From Motacilla alba alba (lineage: Eukaryota > Chordata > Aves > Passeriformes > Motacillidae), in the NCBI RefSeq assembly GCF_015832195.1, contig NC_052026.1, positions 10,723,119-10,787,118 of the forward strand: DNA of 64,000 nt, read 5' to 3'. The notes under the pieces were generated by a model. That model saw nothing but the letters and a program-made list of their open reading frames with translations, did no database searches and had not been told where the DNA came from. A program made the position numbers and the translations under genes. Below are positions 31,086 to 42,179 of this stretch, one piece after another (positions within the stretch are counted from its first letter, which is position 1; every line of letters begins with the position of its first letter).

Positions 31086-33925
31086 CAGGCATGGCATGCT
31101 CTGTTTTTGACAAAACTCATCCTGTGCCGAGAGCCAGCGAGAGGCTGGGATGCCATCTGATGCTGGGAGACAGACAAGGCTCACCCACTGGTTGGACATT
31201 ATACAAGTATATTAGAAAACTCCAATGGCATGTAAGCTTAGTGGTGTCCTTCAGCACAGGGCTGAACCTCTTGTTTACAGTCAGTGCCTCAGTGCTCCCT
31301 CCTGCCAAGCAGGAAAACTGCAAGGATTTTCACTTTAACACTTGTGCAACGCTACTGTGATGTAAGGGATACTTCAGTGGCTGTCTTTTAGAAGGAGAGG
31401 CTTTTTGAAGTGAGTTGGCCAGAGTTTGTACACTAATTGAATAGTTGGAGTCTCACAAGTGTGAAAAAGTGTCCTGGAAAAATCTTCAGAAAAAAAAAAT
31501 CTGCAATAACGAATTCTGATGGCTGTTACTGTGCTGTTTTGGGGGGTTTGTTTGTTTGTTTGTTTTTAATATGAATATTAATGGTAAATTCATGCAAATG
31601 TACTAACGAAAATCAAGACTAGAAGGAAGGGCTTCAGGCAGGACAGAGAAACACTTTCTAAAATGGAATGTGGCTTTGATTTTTTTTTTGTTTTGGGAAG
31701 TGATCCAGGTTACCCTAACAGAAAGCAGAGACACTTTGTGGCTGGGGTCCCTTTGTGCACAATGCAATGGCAAGGCAGTTCAAGACCAGTTCATCTGTGT
31801 GAAAATATGACCCTTATGAGTCTGGAGGTCAATGAAACCACTGTTGTTCTGCTTAGGGCATGCTGGTCACTGCTTTAGGGTCATTTTGATTTATGTGCTT
31901 AGATTTTCTGCTTCCAGAAGAATAAAATGTGGGTAACTGTCTCTTAGTTAATGCTCATTTTTTGTTGGCAACACGCATTTTTTTCAGAAATATGGATTAT
32001 ATGAAAAATCGAACAAATTTAATGTAAGTATATAAAGTTACATTTTAATGAAAAATGAATATATTCATAATTAGGAAAAAAAACCTTAAAAGCATAGCTT
32101 TTGATTTTTTTTCTTTTTTTGTTTCTTTTTATTAATATACAAGCCTCCCTCTTCTCTGGTATTTAAACATTGTGGTTTAAGAGTTTAACAGTTTTTGTAG
32201 ATTTACTGTAAAGATTCTCACGTGGAGGATGAAATTGATGGTAACACCATTTAATAAATGGGATAGTTGAGACAGAGGCAGAATCAGCTAAAAGAAGTGT
32301 GTAGCAAACCAGAAAGTTAACAATTATTAACCTCCCTAACTCCAATCCAACTTCAAAAGTAAAATGAATAGAGGCTTTAAATGTTCTTTCTTTGCACAAA
32401 AATGGCAAAACTGGTTCCCTGCTGAGATGGCTTGGAAGTGCTGCCACAGGTGGCAACCACTCCACAGAGAATTTGATCTTCAGTACCTCTTGAGGTCTAA
32501 CAGGCTTTCACGATGGCTCTGGGCACCAGTGCTGGAATGCCTTCCTGTGCATTTCACCGGCAGAAACTGATACCAAAACCTTCCCACTGTACAGCTTGGC
32601 CCGGCGAGGGAAGTGGGGATCCAGGAGGAATCAGGGGGCACTGCACACCCTGCCTTTGGCACGAGGCAGATGGGGCAAAATAACGCCTCAGCTGACACCA
32701 ACATTTTTTTCCCCTTGATCACTTTTCATTATTAATTTCAGTGTGATTAACACAGGGGGCATCTGAGTCAATTTATCTGGATTTTTTTTCTGGTTTTCTG
32801 TCAGACATTCAATAGCTCTAGCTTCAGTGTCACTTGTTCCTCTGGTGTGTAAACAGACTTACCCTTACTCGCTTCCATCCAAAGTACTTCTATCAACTGC
32901 TATTCCAATACTTCTATCAAACTTCTTCATTTGTCCTAGAAGGCCCTCTAATCCTTGAAACTGTTTTTAAAAAAAAACTATTAAGATCTCTGCCACCTGC
33001 TTTGCATGTGACTGCTGAGCAGTTTAATAATGAAATTTGGACATGAGTAAACAAACAACACATTCATAACTGTGCTGTAACCTCACCATTGTATTCCTTG
33101 TCCCATTTGTTAGGGAGTTTTACACAACCCAAAACACTGGCTTTTGTTCAGTCTATGAACAAAACGTGGGGCTGGAGAATTATGAAATGTTCAACGTGCT
33201 GCTCACTGCTTGTTCCTTGGAGTAACTGCTTCACAAGCCTTCTCCTTCAAGACATCCTAAAGGCTGTTTAATACTCTCTTAGTTGTCATTTCTGTCACCA
33301 CTCAGCACTGTGAAGAGTTGCTGAACTAAACCATATTAGCAGGTCTTTACAATTATTTGTAAATGTTGGGATACTCAGAAGATTATTGCACTGGTACATT
33401 GCCTTTGGTGCCTGAGGGGAGCACAAATTATATCTTATCTGCAGGAATAGCACTGAGGAGCTGTCTTATGAGATGCTGTGGTGCTCAACCCACTTCCAAT
33501 CCCATCACTGGGATTGTCAGGGTACAATTTATATCAGTGAGCAGGACAGACACAGCCTCTAACATTAGAGTTTCGCATGAATCTAATGCATGGGAAATGG
33601 ATTTTTTTTCTCAAATGGATAAAAATATCTTCTCATCTGAAACCTTAAACTGATGACATTTCAGAATTCCATTTGGAGAGATGGAAAAGCAGATGATCTG
33701 TGGCTTTTAAAACTCTTTCTGAGAGTTCTCTGGAGCTTCTTGTCTATAAAGTTTGTTGAAGTACTACCGAGACAAAGCACTTCAAACTTTTGCCTGTATA
33801 TCTGACTCCACAAAGGTTTGTCTATAAGTGTCTATATTTCAGGAAAATGACTATTTTCTGAAGCACATGAGTTCGGGATTGTCAGGACTGGTACCTGGAA
33901 GTTACACTCCTAAAATTGAAAGAAA
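31086..33925. other. Noncoding DNA, no gene found
   Basis: Outside the MIR-like relic near 32240-32350 this holds a short GTTT repeat (about five units, near 31546-31565), T-rich patches near 32100-32135, and a 12-base motif TACTTCTATCAA present twice 24 bp apart (32885-32896 and 32909-32920). Open frames are 100 codons or fewer and show no protein motifs. Confidence 0.55.
32240..32350 (-). mobile_element. Possible MIR-type SINE relic, reverse orientation
   Basis: CCATTTAATAAATGGGATAG, then TTGAGACAGAG, then a GTGTGTAGCAA stretch and CTCCCTAACTCCAATCC, correspond in order to the reverse complement of MIR: 'cccattttacagatgggg', 'ctgaggcacagag', 'cacacagcaag', and the start of the tRNA-derived part. 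Each block is diverged, so this is weaker than the copy at 31005. Confidence 0.4.
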
Positions 33926-34012
33926 TGGTCCAGTTTTCAAAAGCACTGAGCAACCTCTGAGTGCCATGGAAATTGTCCAGGATTTAAAGCTCTGGGAAAA
34001 GGTCAGGCTGGT
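33926..34012. repeat. Old palindromic interspersed repeat relic
   Basis: The left part reads GGTCCAGTTTTCAAAAGCAC then TGAG; the right part reads AAAGCTCTGGGAAAAGGTCA then GGCT. These resemble the two arms of a sauropsid palindromic repeat with 'tgattttcagaggtgctgagcac' on one side and its complement on the other. Arm-to-arm pairing is now poor, so this is a strongly decayed copy, if correct. An open frame crossing it (33828-34022) is a by-product. Confidence 0.4.
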
Positions 34013-34295
34013 TGTTTTGTAACCTAAATTTAAGCTCCTATGTACTAAAAATGCCAAGGAAGAAATATCCCCTATCATAAGCCTGTTCTTTAAAAAGAGA
34101 CATACTTTTAACAACTGCTTAATTGAAAGCAAAACTTATTTCAGTACGATAGGAACATATTTATAATTGTGTTTGTGCCATCTTGTAATTTGTAACTTGA
34201 AAGGAAGTCAATTGTTGCATAACTCTACAGGCCAGTGGGCCATTTCCCTCAGCTCCTAAAGTAGAAATTAAAATTTGTTTTATTCTTTATAGTTT

Positions 34296-34320
34296 TATAT
34301 ATATATATATATATATATAT
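34296..34320. repeat. (TA)12 microsatellite
   Basis: 25 bases of perfect alternating T and A, then GTTTATTTATT. A self-complementary array, likely length-variable and able to form a cruciform. Confidence 0.95.
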
Positions 34321-37300
34321 GTTTATTTATTATCTGCTGCTGAGAGCTGCTGAGTGATCTGCTGGTGTGCCCTGTGGATCTGCCTATGGGAAAGACTGAC
34401 TTGTTAAACTTTTCCATACCAGGGCACTGAAGCAGGAGGCTGTCAGGAGCTTCCATCTGACCATAACGTGAGACACTCCGATAATGCGTGCAGTACCCAT
34501 GGTGGAGGCTGGCAATTCAGGGCATCACCTCACCAAACAGTCACTGATACAGGCTTCACTTGAGACTGCAGCCCCTTCCTAATTCATTCTATGGGGAGCA
34601 TGAAGAGCTTCCTACCCGTAACGGGAGTGAAATCCTGCCTTGCTCCTGCTTGGGCTTTTGCCGTGGTGTTGGGTGAAGGCAGATTTCATCACCGGATGGT
34701 GTATCCTGACACGGGCGTGAGAGGGTGTGATGGGGCACAGAAACCAGGAGCAGGGCAGCCACCTGAAAGCTACAGGTGCTGTAGAGAGAGAGAGGCACCT
34801 GGGTGGGAGTGAAGACAGGGACAATAATTTCGTCATGCAAATGCTGCCTAAAAAGGGATCCCTTGAGTGGCAACAGGCTTTTAATATGTGAGCTCTAATT
34901 TTCTGTCTATATTAGCCCATGCTTGGGTCTGTTTATTTGCACTTTATCATGTGAAACATGGTAGAGAAGGATGGTTTGTTCTCAGTCAGGGCACTTATTG
35001 TTACAGTGCAGAATCAGAGTGCAATTGACAATGGATGAGACCTTGTCAGAACTGCTTCTTTCGGAGCAGAAGGGGATATCAGACCAAGCTGCTCAGAGCT
35101 TGATCCAGTGGGCCATCCAAACCTCCAGAGATGGGGACTTCACAGCCTCCCGAGGGACCCTGTGCCCTGTCTGGATGGCCCTGGGAATAAGAAGCACATC
35201 CTGACAGGGCATGCTGGCTGTGCTGTCTCAGCCAGTGCTAATGCTCTCAGGTCCCTCTGCTTGCTCCCATCTGAGAGTGACCTCTGCTCCATTACTGTCA
35301 CATAAAGTCAAGTACTGACTGCATGACCATCCTCTTCAGAAAGAGTGTATGACTTCTGAGATTCTCTTCTTTTCCATTTACCCAGAAGAGATTTTCCCAA
35401 ATTTTCTGAACCAGAAGTAGATGGTCACTCCAAGGCCAGGACTGAAGAGCACCAGCCATCCAGTGACTGCATGATTTGGCATGGCTGATCCCATTGGATC
35501 ACTTCTTGCCAGGTCCACAGGGTCTTTCCAGCCATGGTGGCATGGCTTTTGTGTCCTGTTTAGTTCTTTCTCTCAGAATTGTTGAGTTTGCCCATCCAAG
35601 CTTTCTGTGTTTAATGTTTTTTATAAACTCCCCAGCTCCTAGAGTCATAAGAGAAGCTTAGCTATTAATAAATGTTTTCAGGATTTGGAGGGGTAGAAAA
35701 AAGCTTCTGAGTGTGAATTTCAAATGCAAACTTCACAAACAAATATAATGAACTTTTGCATTCATTGAGCTTTAACATCTCCTGGTTTTCTAGGACATCA
35801 TTTCTGACTTGTGACTGCTGGAGGTTGGCAGCACTGCTGCTGACTCTCTGAGCATTGAGGCTGCATTTATGTCGCTTGGTTTGATACATTCCTGGGAGAC
35901 TTATTTCTGCTCTCTGTGCTTTTAGCTACAGCCTGGACAAAGCAAGAGAATCTATTTTTTGTTTTATGGTTCTTCTTTCCCCTTACTTTAGCTTCAACCT
36001 CTCTCCCTTTTAGGGTTATAATTTGGCTATTATTCTGAAACATACATTCACTGTTGAGTATAATTATTGGTATTAAGCTGTGTCAATCTCTCAATAAGTA
36101 TATACATATTGACACTGGATGAACTGGGGGGATATTCTGATAGCATGTAAAGAATTACAGGAAAATCAGAACAGGTAATATTTTTGAATCTGCATGCAGT
36201 TTGTGAATATTTGCACATGTCTTGTTTTTTTTCTAATTTTTTTTCTGGTGTCACACATATATTGCCTCCTCTTGAAAGTAGAGGAGAAATTTAAAACTTT
36301 CTGTGAATTTCAAAACAAAGTTTTTAGTTCTATTGTGAAAGGTCTTGGTTAGAGCAGTTATGGAAAGTAACAGGTGACTGAGGTTGATATCCAAAGTCAG
36401 TGATGCCAAAACCAAGGAGATGGTTGTCAGTTTTGTCAGAGGACACAATTTTACTGACTTCTGCTTAAATTTTTCATTTCTGATTAATAGGAAGATATGT
36501 ACTGATTTGTGGATCATAGCCAAAGACTCTGATGTCTTGTAAATTCTATTCTACTGGTTTTCTAAAAGAGAAAAGACAAGAACTCTTTTCTCCAACCAAG
36601 TAAATGTGTGACTGACTATACCAGTAAAAGGATTTTTTGAAGTGTTTTTCTTCACATGCACAGAAATCACTTAAGTATAAGCCACTAAAGAACCACACCT
36701 GGGAGATTTAAGGTGATTTGGTTGTTTGTGCTATGTTGGAATTTTTTTGTTTCAGGAGTGTTTGTCTTATAGCTCATGGTTGAAGTGACCCTCTTAAATC
36801 TACCATTAAAACTTGAAATGACACAAGCCTGAATCATGCAAGCAAACGGGCATTACCTTGAATTTGTGTGCTTGAGTTTCTTGGCACAGGCAGAACACCC
36901 AGAAAATAGTTTCAGTCACTAGAAATGTTCACAAATATTACAAGTGTGTCATTGTAGAGCACAGTCTGAACATGTCTTCTTTCCTACCCAATAGTAGATT
37001 CATATTGGAACAGGTCCAGTGCTTTAATGAATTACAAACCTGTAAAATATTTCTTTTTCTCTGCCTGTGGTAGCTGCTCTTTAACCTGGCAGCAAGACTA
37101 GGTACAAACTAGTGCTTGAGGCTGACTTGTGGGCAAATAGGCTGTGTGCATGGAAAGAGGGGCTGTGACATGGAGCCAGTCACCGTTCCTTGGCCGCGTA
37201 CCGAAACACGATGCCAAAGGATGCGGAGCACCCTATGGCTGTGCTTGACACCAAACATGTGTGGAGCTCCTTGCCAGAGCAGGTGGGCAAGAATAGCTCA

Positions 37301-37445
37301 GCTGGGAGCAGGTGAGAGGGCTCAGGCAGGGAAAGGCATTCCTGGCTTTCCTGGCGTTCCTCCTGCTCTGCGCAGGGAGAGCAGTGCCAAACAACACATG
37401 CGCTGTTGGCATCTCCAGTTACTGCTACTTCTGTAAGTCAGGAAC
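34321..37445. other. Unique noncoding DNA, no gene found
   Basis: No exon, RNA gene or recognisable transposon. Open frames up to 106 codons (37116-37436, +) have no domain-like pattern. Confidence 0.55.
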
Positions 37446-37502
37446 CATTCCTCTGAAGCCAATGGCACCTCATTAACATTAAACTGATGTGAATAAGAGG
37501 CA
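37446..37502. repeat. Old interspersed repeat relic (palindromic family)
   Basis: Reads CATTCCTCTGAAGCCAATGG, CACCTCATTAACATTAAACT, then GATGTGAATAAGAG. This parallels the common sauropsid motif 'ctccattgaagtcaatggagttacacc...aaactgatgtgagtgagag'. It appears to be half of a palindromic element, and a second copy follows at 37540. Recognition by eye; family name unknown. Confidence 0.45.
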
Positions 37503-37539
37503 ACTGGGACATATATGTTTCCATACCTTTATGCCATTG

Positions 37540-37645
37540 GGTCTGATTATACTTTTGTTCACACTGGTTTGATATTGATACAGCTCCTCTGGCTTTCATG
37601 ACATGAATCTGTGTTTAACCTGGGTCAGCAAGATCTCAATCAGCC
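37540..37645. repeat. Old palindromic interspersed repeat relic
   Basis: An imperfect palindrome of about 105 bp. The left arm starts GGTCTGATTATACTTTTGTT then CACACTGGTTTGA; the right arm ends TTTAACCTGGGTCAGCAAGA then TCTCAATCAGCC. The two arms pair with mismatches. The layout matches a sauropsid element with outer 'gattctgctctca' arms and inner 'acactggtgtaaat' segments. It lies about 40 bp from a related half-copy at 37446. Confidence 0.5.
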
Positions 37646-38099
37646 TCATTTACTTCAAAAAATAAGTGCCCAGAGCTGTTGGGAAAGGATGGGTCTGTAA
37701 GAGAATAGAAGATGGGAAGTAAAAATAGGAAAGGGATCAAGAAATAGCTCAAGGATGGAGATTCACATTTCTTGTGTTTGCCTACAGTTTGTTGCCTTCG
37801 TCAGTGAAAAATGGGAGAGATGAAAGAAGGGAATATTTCTTGAGCTAGAGGTTGTCTTTGGGCTGAGCAAAGCCCTGCGGTAAAAGCATGTTAGTCCTCC
37901 CTCCTTTTTCTATTTCAGCTGTTCTTTGTGTTGGGAAAAAAAACAAAACCAAAACACTTCTTTGTTTTTTTCCAATACAAAATAGGAAAGGACTACAAGG
38001 AAACAGAGCAGATTATTTTTTCCAGTTTGCCTTAGGGTTTCCTGGAATTTTTGCTACTGTACATTTATTTAAAGTAACCCTATCTGTTTAAATACATGC
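37646..38099. other. Unique noncoding DNA, no gene found
   Basis: No coding frame, RNA gene or repeat was recognised. Confidence 0.6.
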
Positions 38100-39250
38100 T
38101 GATCTTTGGCTGCTCTGAGATCAGAATCAGCCCCGAAGAATGCCTTTTGCTCGCAGTCATTCTTGTATTGTCAGTCCTTCCTCAGCGCCCCCCGCCACGC
38201 TGACCTCCAGGGTATCAGGTGACAGCAGGATAAACTGCAACACATGTGGGCCGGGCAGGCAGCGAGTTATGATCTGAACCAATACAGAAATTGGGTCTCT
38301 TGTCAGTCTCCTCAAGGATGACAAAATAATCTGCTTCCAAATGAAGGTAGATGTAAGATAAAATCTGTGCCTGCTATTATATTTTTTTGGCGTTAGCCAA
38401 ATGCTCTAAGTGTTTTGTGGCTTTGTCACCACCAATTATGAACTAAAATAACATCAAGTGCTGCAGAGTGCCATGATCCAAAACTCCTCTGTCTCTTCGC
38501 AGTGACATTGTGAATAAATAAAATCAGCTCCAATGATTCATTAATTCATGTTTAATAAGGCTTTGCAAAGTTATGTCAGACACTTGGAAAGGATGTCTGA
38601 AACTAAAAGCTCAATCCCTCAGTGTCTAACCCAGACGAGCTGACTCCTTAATTTTGCTGAAACAATATGTGCAGCGAAGGGTTTGTTGGAGCTCTGGAAA
38701 GTTTTCTGTTGTGTGCACTATTTAAAAATTCTGTGCAATTGTCATCATTATCTTCCCAAAATGAAAACAAGTCTTTTATAGTGAAACTTAGGACATTATG
38801 CAATAAACTAAAATTTATTGTTTAATTCTCCAACCAAGATTCTGCATAACAAATGGAATAAATTAAAATTTTTTGTTGGCTGTCTCAATTTCACAATAAT
38901 TGTATTTTTATTTGAGCAATGTGTGTATATCCTGAAAATACTTCAAGAAAAAATAAATTATTCAAATGGAACAGCTTTGCTGTAAATTACGCAACAATTT
39001 TTTTCCTTAAATGTAATTTCTATAACATTCGTTTGTTAGAATTGGTAAGATGCTGAAAGCTTTTAAAAAAAGGTAAAATAATTTCCTTTTTATTGTCTAG
39101 ACTCTATGTAAGTCATTGCTAATTAATACTGCCCTTTCTGGTGGCTTTGCAGCAGGCAAAGCAGGCAAACTCAAACAAACCAATTATAAATGATTTTTCA
39201 ATGTAAACCTTTAACAGTGTAGCCTAAGGGCTTGCTCAACATAAAAGTAC
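38100..39250. other. Repeat-free block, candidate conserved noncoding sequence
   Basis: About 1.1 kb without recognisable transposon or microsatellite. It starts with a GC-rich, CpG-retaining part (38130-38270) and continues as AT-rich sequence dense in ATTA/TAAT and homeodomain-like words, such as AATTATGAACTAAAATAAC and TCATTAATTCATGTTTAATA. There is no open frame of note. This texture resembles conserved enhancers in vertebrate gene deserts, but conservation cannot be seen from one sequence, so the call is inference. Confidence 0.25.
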
Positions 39251-41216
39251 AATTTAGAAAACATAAGTTTTAACTAAGGTCAGGATATATCAGGCCATGA
39301 TGGATGTACATGTAGAAACATCTGACTGTGGAATGACAACATTTTCTTCAAGACTAAGCAAAGCGTTGGTGGCAGTGATAAGTAAAATGAAAAATAGCCT
39401 TGAATGAACCGACCAGAAGGTTTGAGTTTGGAATCTGGGTTTCTAGTTTGGGGTTTTTCTCGAGTGCGTGTTGATTTCGTTTCTTCAGAGTTTTGCAAAT
39501 CTGACTTCCTGAGACGCTGCAAGCAGTATAGTCTGGGTTTTTGACCTATATTCTACAGCAGGGCCAAGAGAAAGTCAAGCTTTTAAACACCATCTGCTGC
39601 CTTGGGTCCCATGTAGAGATCACCCCATTCCTTCTGTTCCCAGCTGCTGGAGCAGAGCCCCTGTGCCGTGGGGGTGCACACACCCTTCCACCTGTGTGTG
39701 ATGCAGCACTGGCTGCTGTCAGTGACACAGCTCATCTGGCTTTGTTCCTCCAGCCACTGAGTGGAAAATGTCATGGCCTTGTGATGCAAAGCACTGTCCC
39801 AGTACATCCCACCACCACAGGTTTAAGCATGTTCACCATTTTGGAAGAAAAAATTTGGGGAGAAATCACGGTTTGAATAGGTGGTGGTTGACGGCACTGT
39901 CTTTAAGGCTCTTCATCCTCATTGTCTGTCTTTCAACAGCCTGAGTGAGGCTGGCACAGGCTCGCATCATGTGCTGTATCTAATTTGGTAGAAGCAGTCA
40001 CATGCCCGTAGTGTGATCTGTATCAGATTTGTACAACTGAGTCATCTGGTATCAATTCTTGTGGAGCAAAGGCTCCATAGCTGCAACCCTCACGTGTTCC
40101 CGTGGCTCCTGCTCCTGTCTTGTAATTCATTTACCACAGTTCTGCTCTTGTCCTGCTCCTCTGCCCATTTCCCAACTCACCCAACACCTCTTCCTTAGCT
40201 CGGGAATATCTTTTCCCAGACACACGTGCCACCTCGTCCTGGGCTCAGCAGTCCAGGAAGTCACACAGACTTCCTACAAATATAACACAGATATTTGTAA
40301 ATGATCTCTGAACCTCTGACTCTTTGCTGTTGTCATTGCATCCCTCCTTCTCCTTCAGGAAGATACTTGCTTAACCTCCCTTCACACATGGTGTCTCCAC
40401 AGCCTCTTGAAAAGAGAACAGAAAACACTGTTTCTTATCAAGCAACTTCCTTCTCTTTCCAGCTGAAAACTTGTCCTGGTCATTAACACACCACCGTCCC
40501 CGGCTGCTCCTGGCTCCTCCACCCAGATTAACAAAGGACAGCCAAAGGCATACCCATGGTTTCACAAAATGTGCATGGAAACCATACACTGGAGCTGGGT
40601 CACCAGTTTATCAACCAGGCTCTGACTGCAGGTTTGTCATTTTGTTGAAGCAAAAACTGATTTTGTCAATGAAGTAAAGGCTCGTTAATTTTATTTTTAA
40701 TAAAAACAGTGCCTCCTTCTATATTTAGTAGAATTGCAGCCTTACTAAGCACATAGTGTATGTTCGTAGCTGTTGGCAAAACCCAATGGATGCTACTTGG
40801 AAAAACAAGAAATTACTGCTTAGTTGAATTAGAAATATTTATAACATCTGCAATCGTACTTGTTTGTTCTCTCTTCTCATGAGCGAAGTTGTTCCACTGG
40901 TGCGGTCTCCCCTCTTTCTTTCTTGTCATCTATAATTATGTTGAAGGGATTAATAATCATGCATTTTATCCAGCGTCTCGGCTTGATGACAGGGCATTGT
41001 TTAATGAGAGCAAAATCAGTGTCCTGGCTCTTTGGGAGAGCTAAGGCTGTGCTTGCAGTGGAAATCATTGAAAATAAACATGTGGAAGCCTAAGCGCTCT
41101 TTAATAACTCCTTCTGCTTGTTTGGTTAGCAATTTCGATGATTTTGTCCGTTGTGCCTGGCTCTGCTGCTGCACAGGCATGGTTATTTATGGTGCCAGAG
41201 GAGGTTATGATCTCCT
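39251..41216. other. Unique noncoding DNA, no gene found
   Basis: No gene. The part from about 40860 to 41216 is repeat-free, retains scattered CpGs and carries TAATTATG and GGATTAATAATCATG words. It leads into a good TATA-box match at 41217-41224. Open frames are 111 codons or fewer. Confidence 0.5.
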
Positions 41217-41224
41217 TATATAAA
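41217..41224 (+). promoter_or_regulatory. TATA-box match (candidate only)
   Basis: TATATAAA preceded by TCCT and followed about 25-30 bases later by GCAGAGGTAG. The motif matches the metazoan TATA consensus. No downstream exon, initiator or CpG island supports a real promoter, and such octamers occur by chance in AT-rich DNA. Confidence 0.15.
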
Positions 41225-42110
41225 CTACAGCGCAGAGGTAGAATATAGTCAGTTCTGAGTCGTACTGAGTGTTTTAGTTCTGCAGCTCTAGTGCCATCAG
41301 ATCAAGAAATGGCCATTAGATTGTAACAGAATTTTAGGATACTGTTTAGGATAGCAGCCAACACCCAGAAAAGTTATGGATCTGTTACATAGACAGGCTT
41401 TGTGCTGTCTGTAGCTTCTACTTCTACGTAGCTGTTCAGTTTATATTTGCAAATGGCAGGATGATGTTTCAAACTGGCACTGCCCATGTGTTGGAAGCAA
41501 TTATTGAATTATTTCCTTCTCAGAGGTGCCATGGGTTTAAGCGCAGAGCTTTGGACCATGTGTGCTTGACCTGAAGCAAAGGGTGTAAAAAGGTCTCTGC
41601 TGGGTAAGATGCAGCCTGCCTGCAGCACTGCTATCTTTGAGTGTTACAAGCCAGAGAACACGGACAGTTTCCATTGGAGCTCTGAGAAAGTCTAGATCTC
41701 ATTGCGGCAGAGAGCGCTTGCTCAAAACCCACTTTTCCTGTTCTGTCCCTGACAGGAATCTGGAGAAGCTTGGCTTTGCAGTGTGGGATGGCTGTGGCAT
41801 TTCCTGTGCCACAGCTCAGCTGGGTCAGGGCAGGGAGGGAGAGTGATAATCCCCAGTGAGCAGCACCTGGCTGGCAGCATCCAGTGCCCACTGGAGGAAC
41901 AGCACAGGGGACAGAGGTTTCCCACCAGTGAAGTGAAATGTAACTAGAAATTAGGACAGAGCATGGAAGTGCTAGTTACATGTACTCAGACAAATCCTCA
42001 GAGACAGATCAGTGCTCAGGGTACTGATGAGTGGAGGTTCAAGGCTGTGGAGCACCAGAAGATACCACAGAATTAGTGCTTCAATGCCCAGAGCTTTGTC
42101 TCATGGCTGT
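41225..42110. other. Noncoding DNA with a 10-bp inverted repeat
   Basis: No gene. ATGTAACTAG (41938-41947) and CTAGTTACAT (41972-41981) are exact reverse complements separated by 24 nt. Confidence 0.6.
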
Positions 42111-42179
42111 GGAACAGTGATATGCTGCTCTCAAATTTTTGGGGAACAGTGATATGCTGCTCTCAAATTTTTGGGGAAC
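42111..42179. repeat. Exact 32-bp tandem duplication
   Basis: Two identical 32-bp units (42111-42142 and 42143-42174; each begins GGAACAGTGATATGCTGCTC), plus the first five bases of a third. Complete identity in otherwise unique sequence implies a recent duplication or a minisatellite seed. It could also be an assembly artefact. Confidence 0.95.

Noticed and set aside
32625..32645. CTCF site at AATCAGGGGGCACTGC
   Set aside because: Only the GGGGGCAC core fits; the other half of the consensus is missing.
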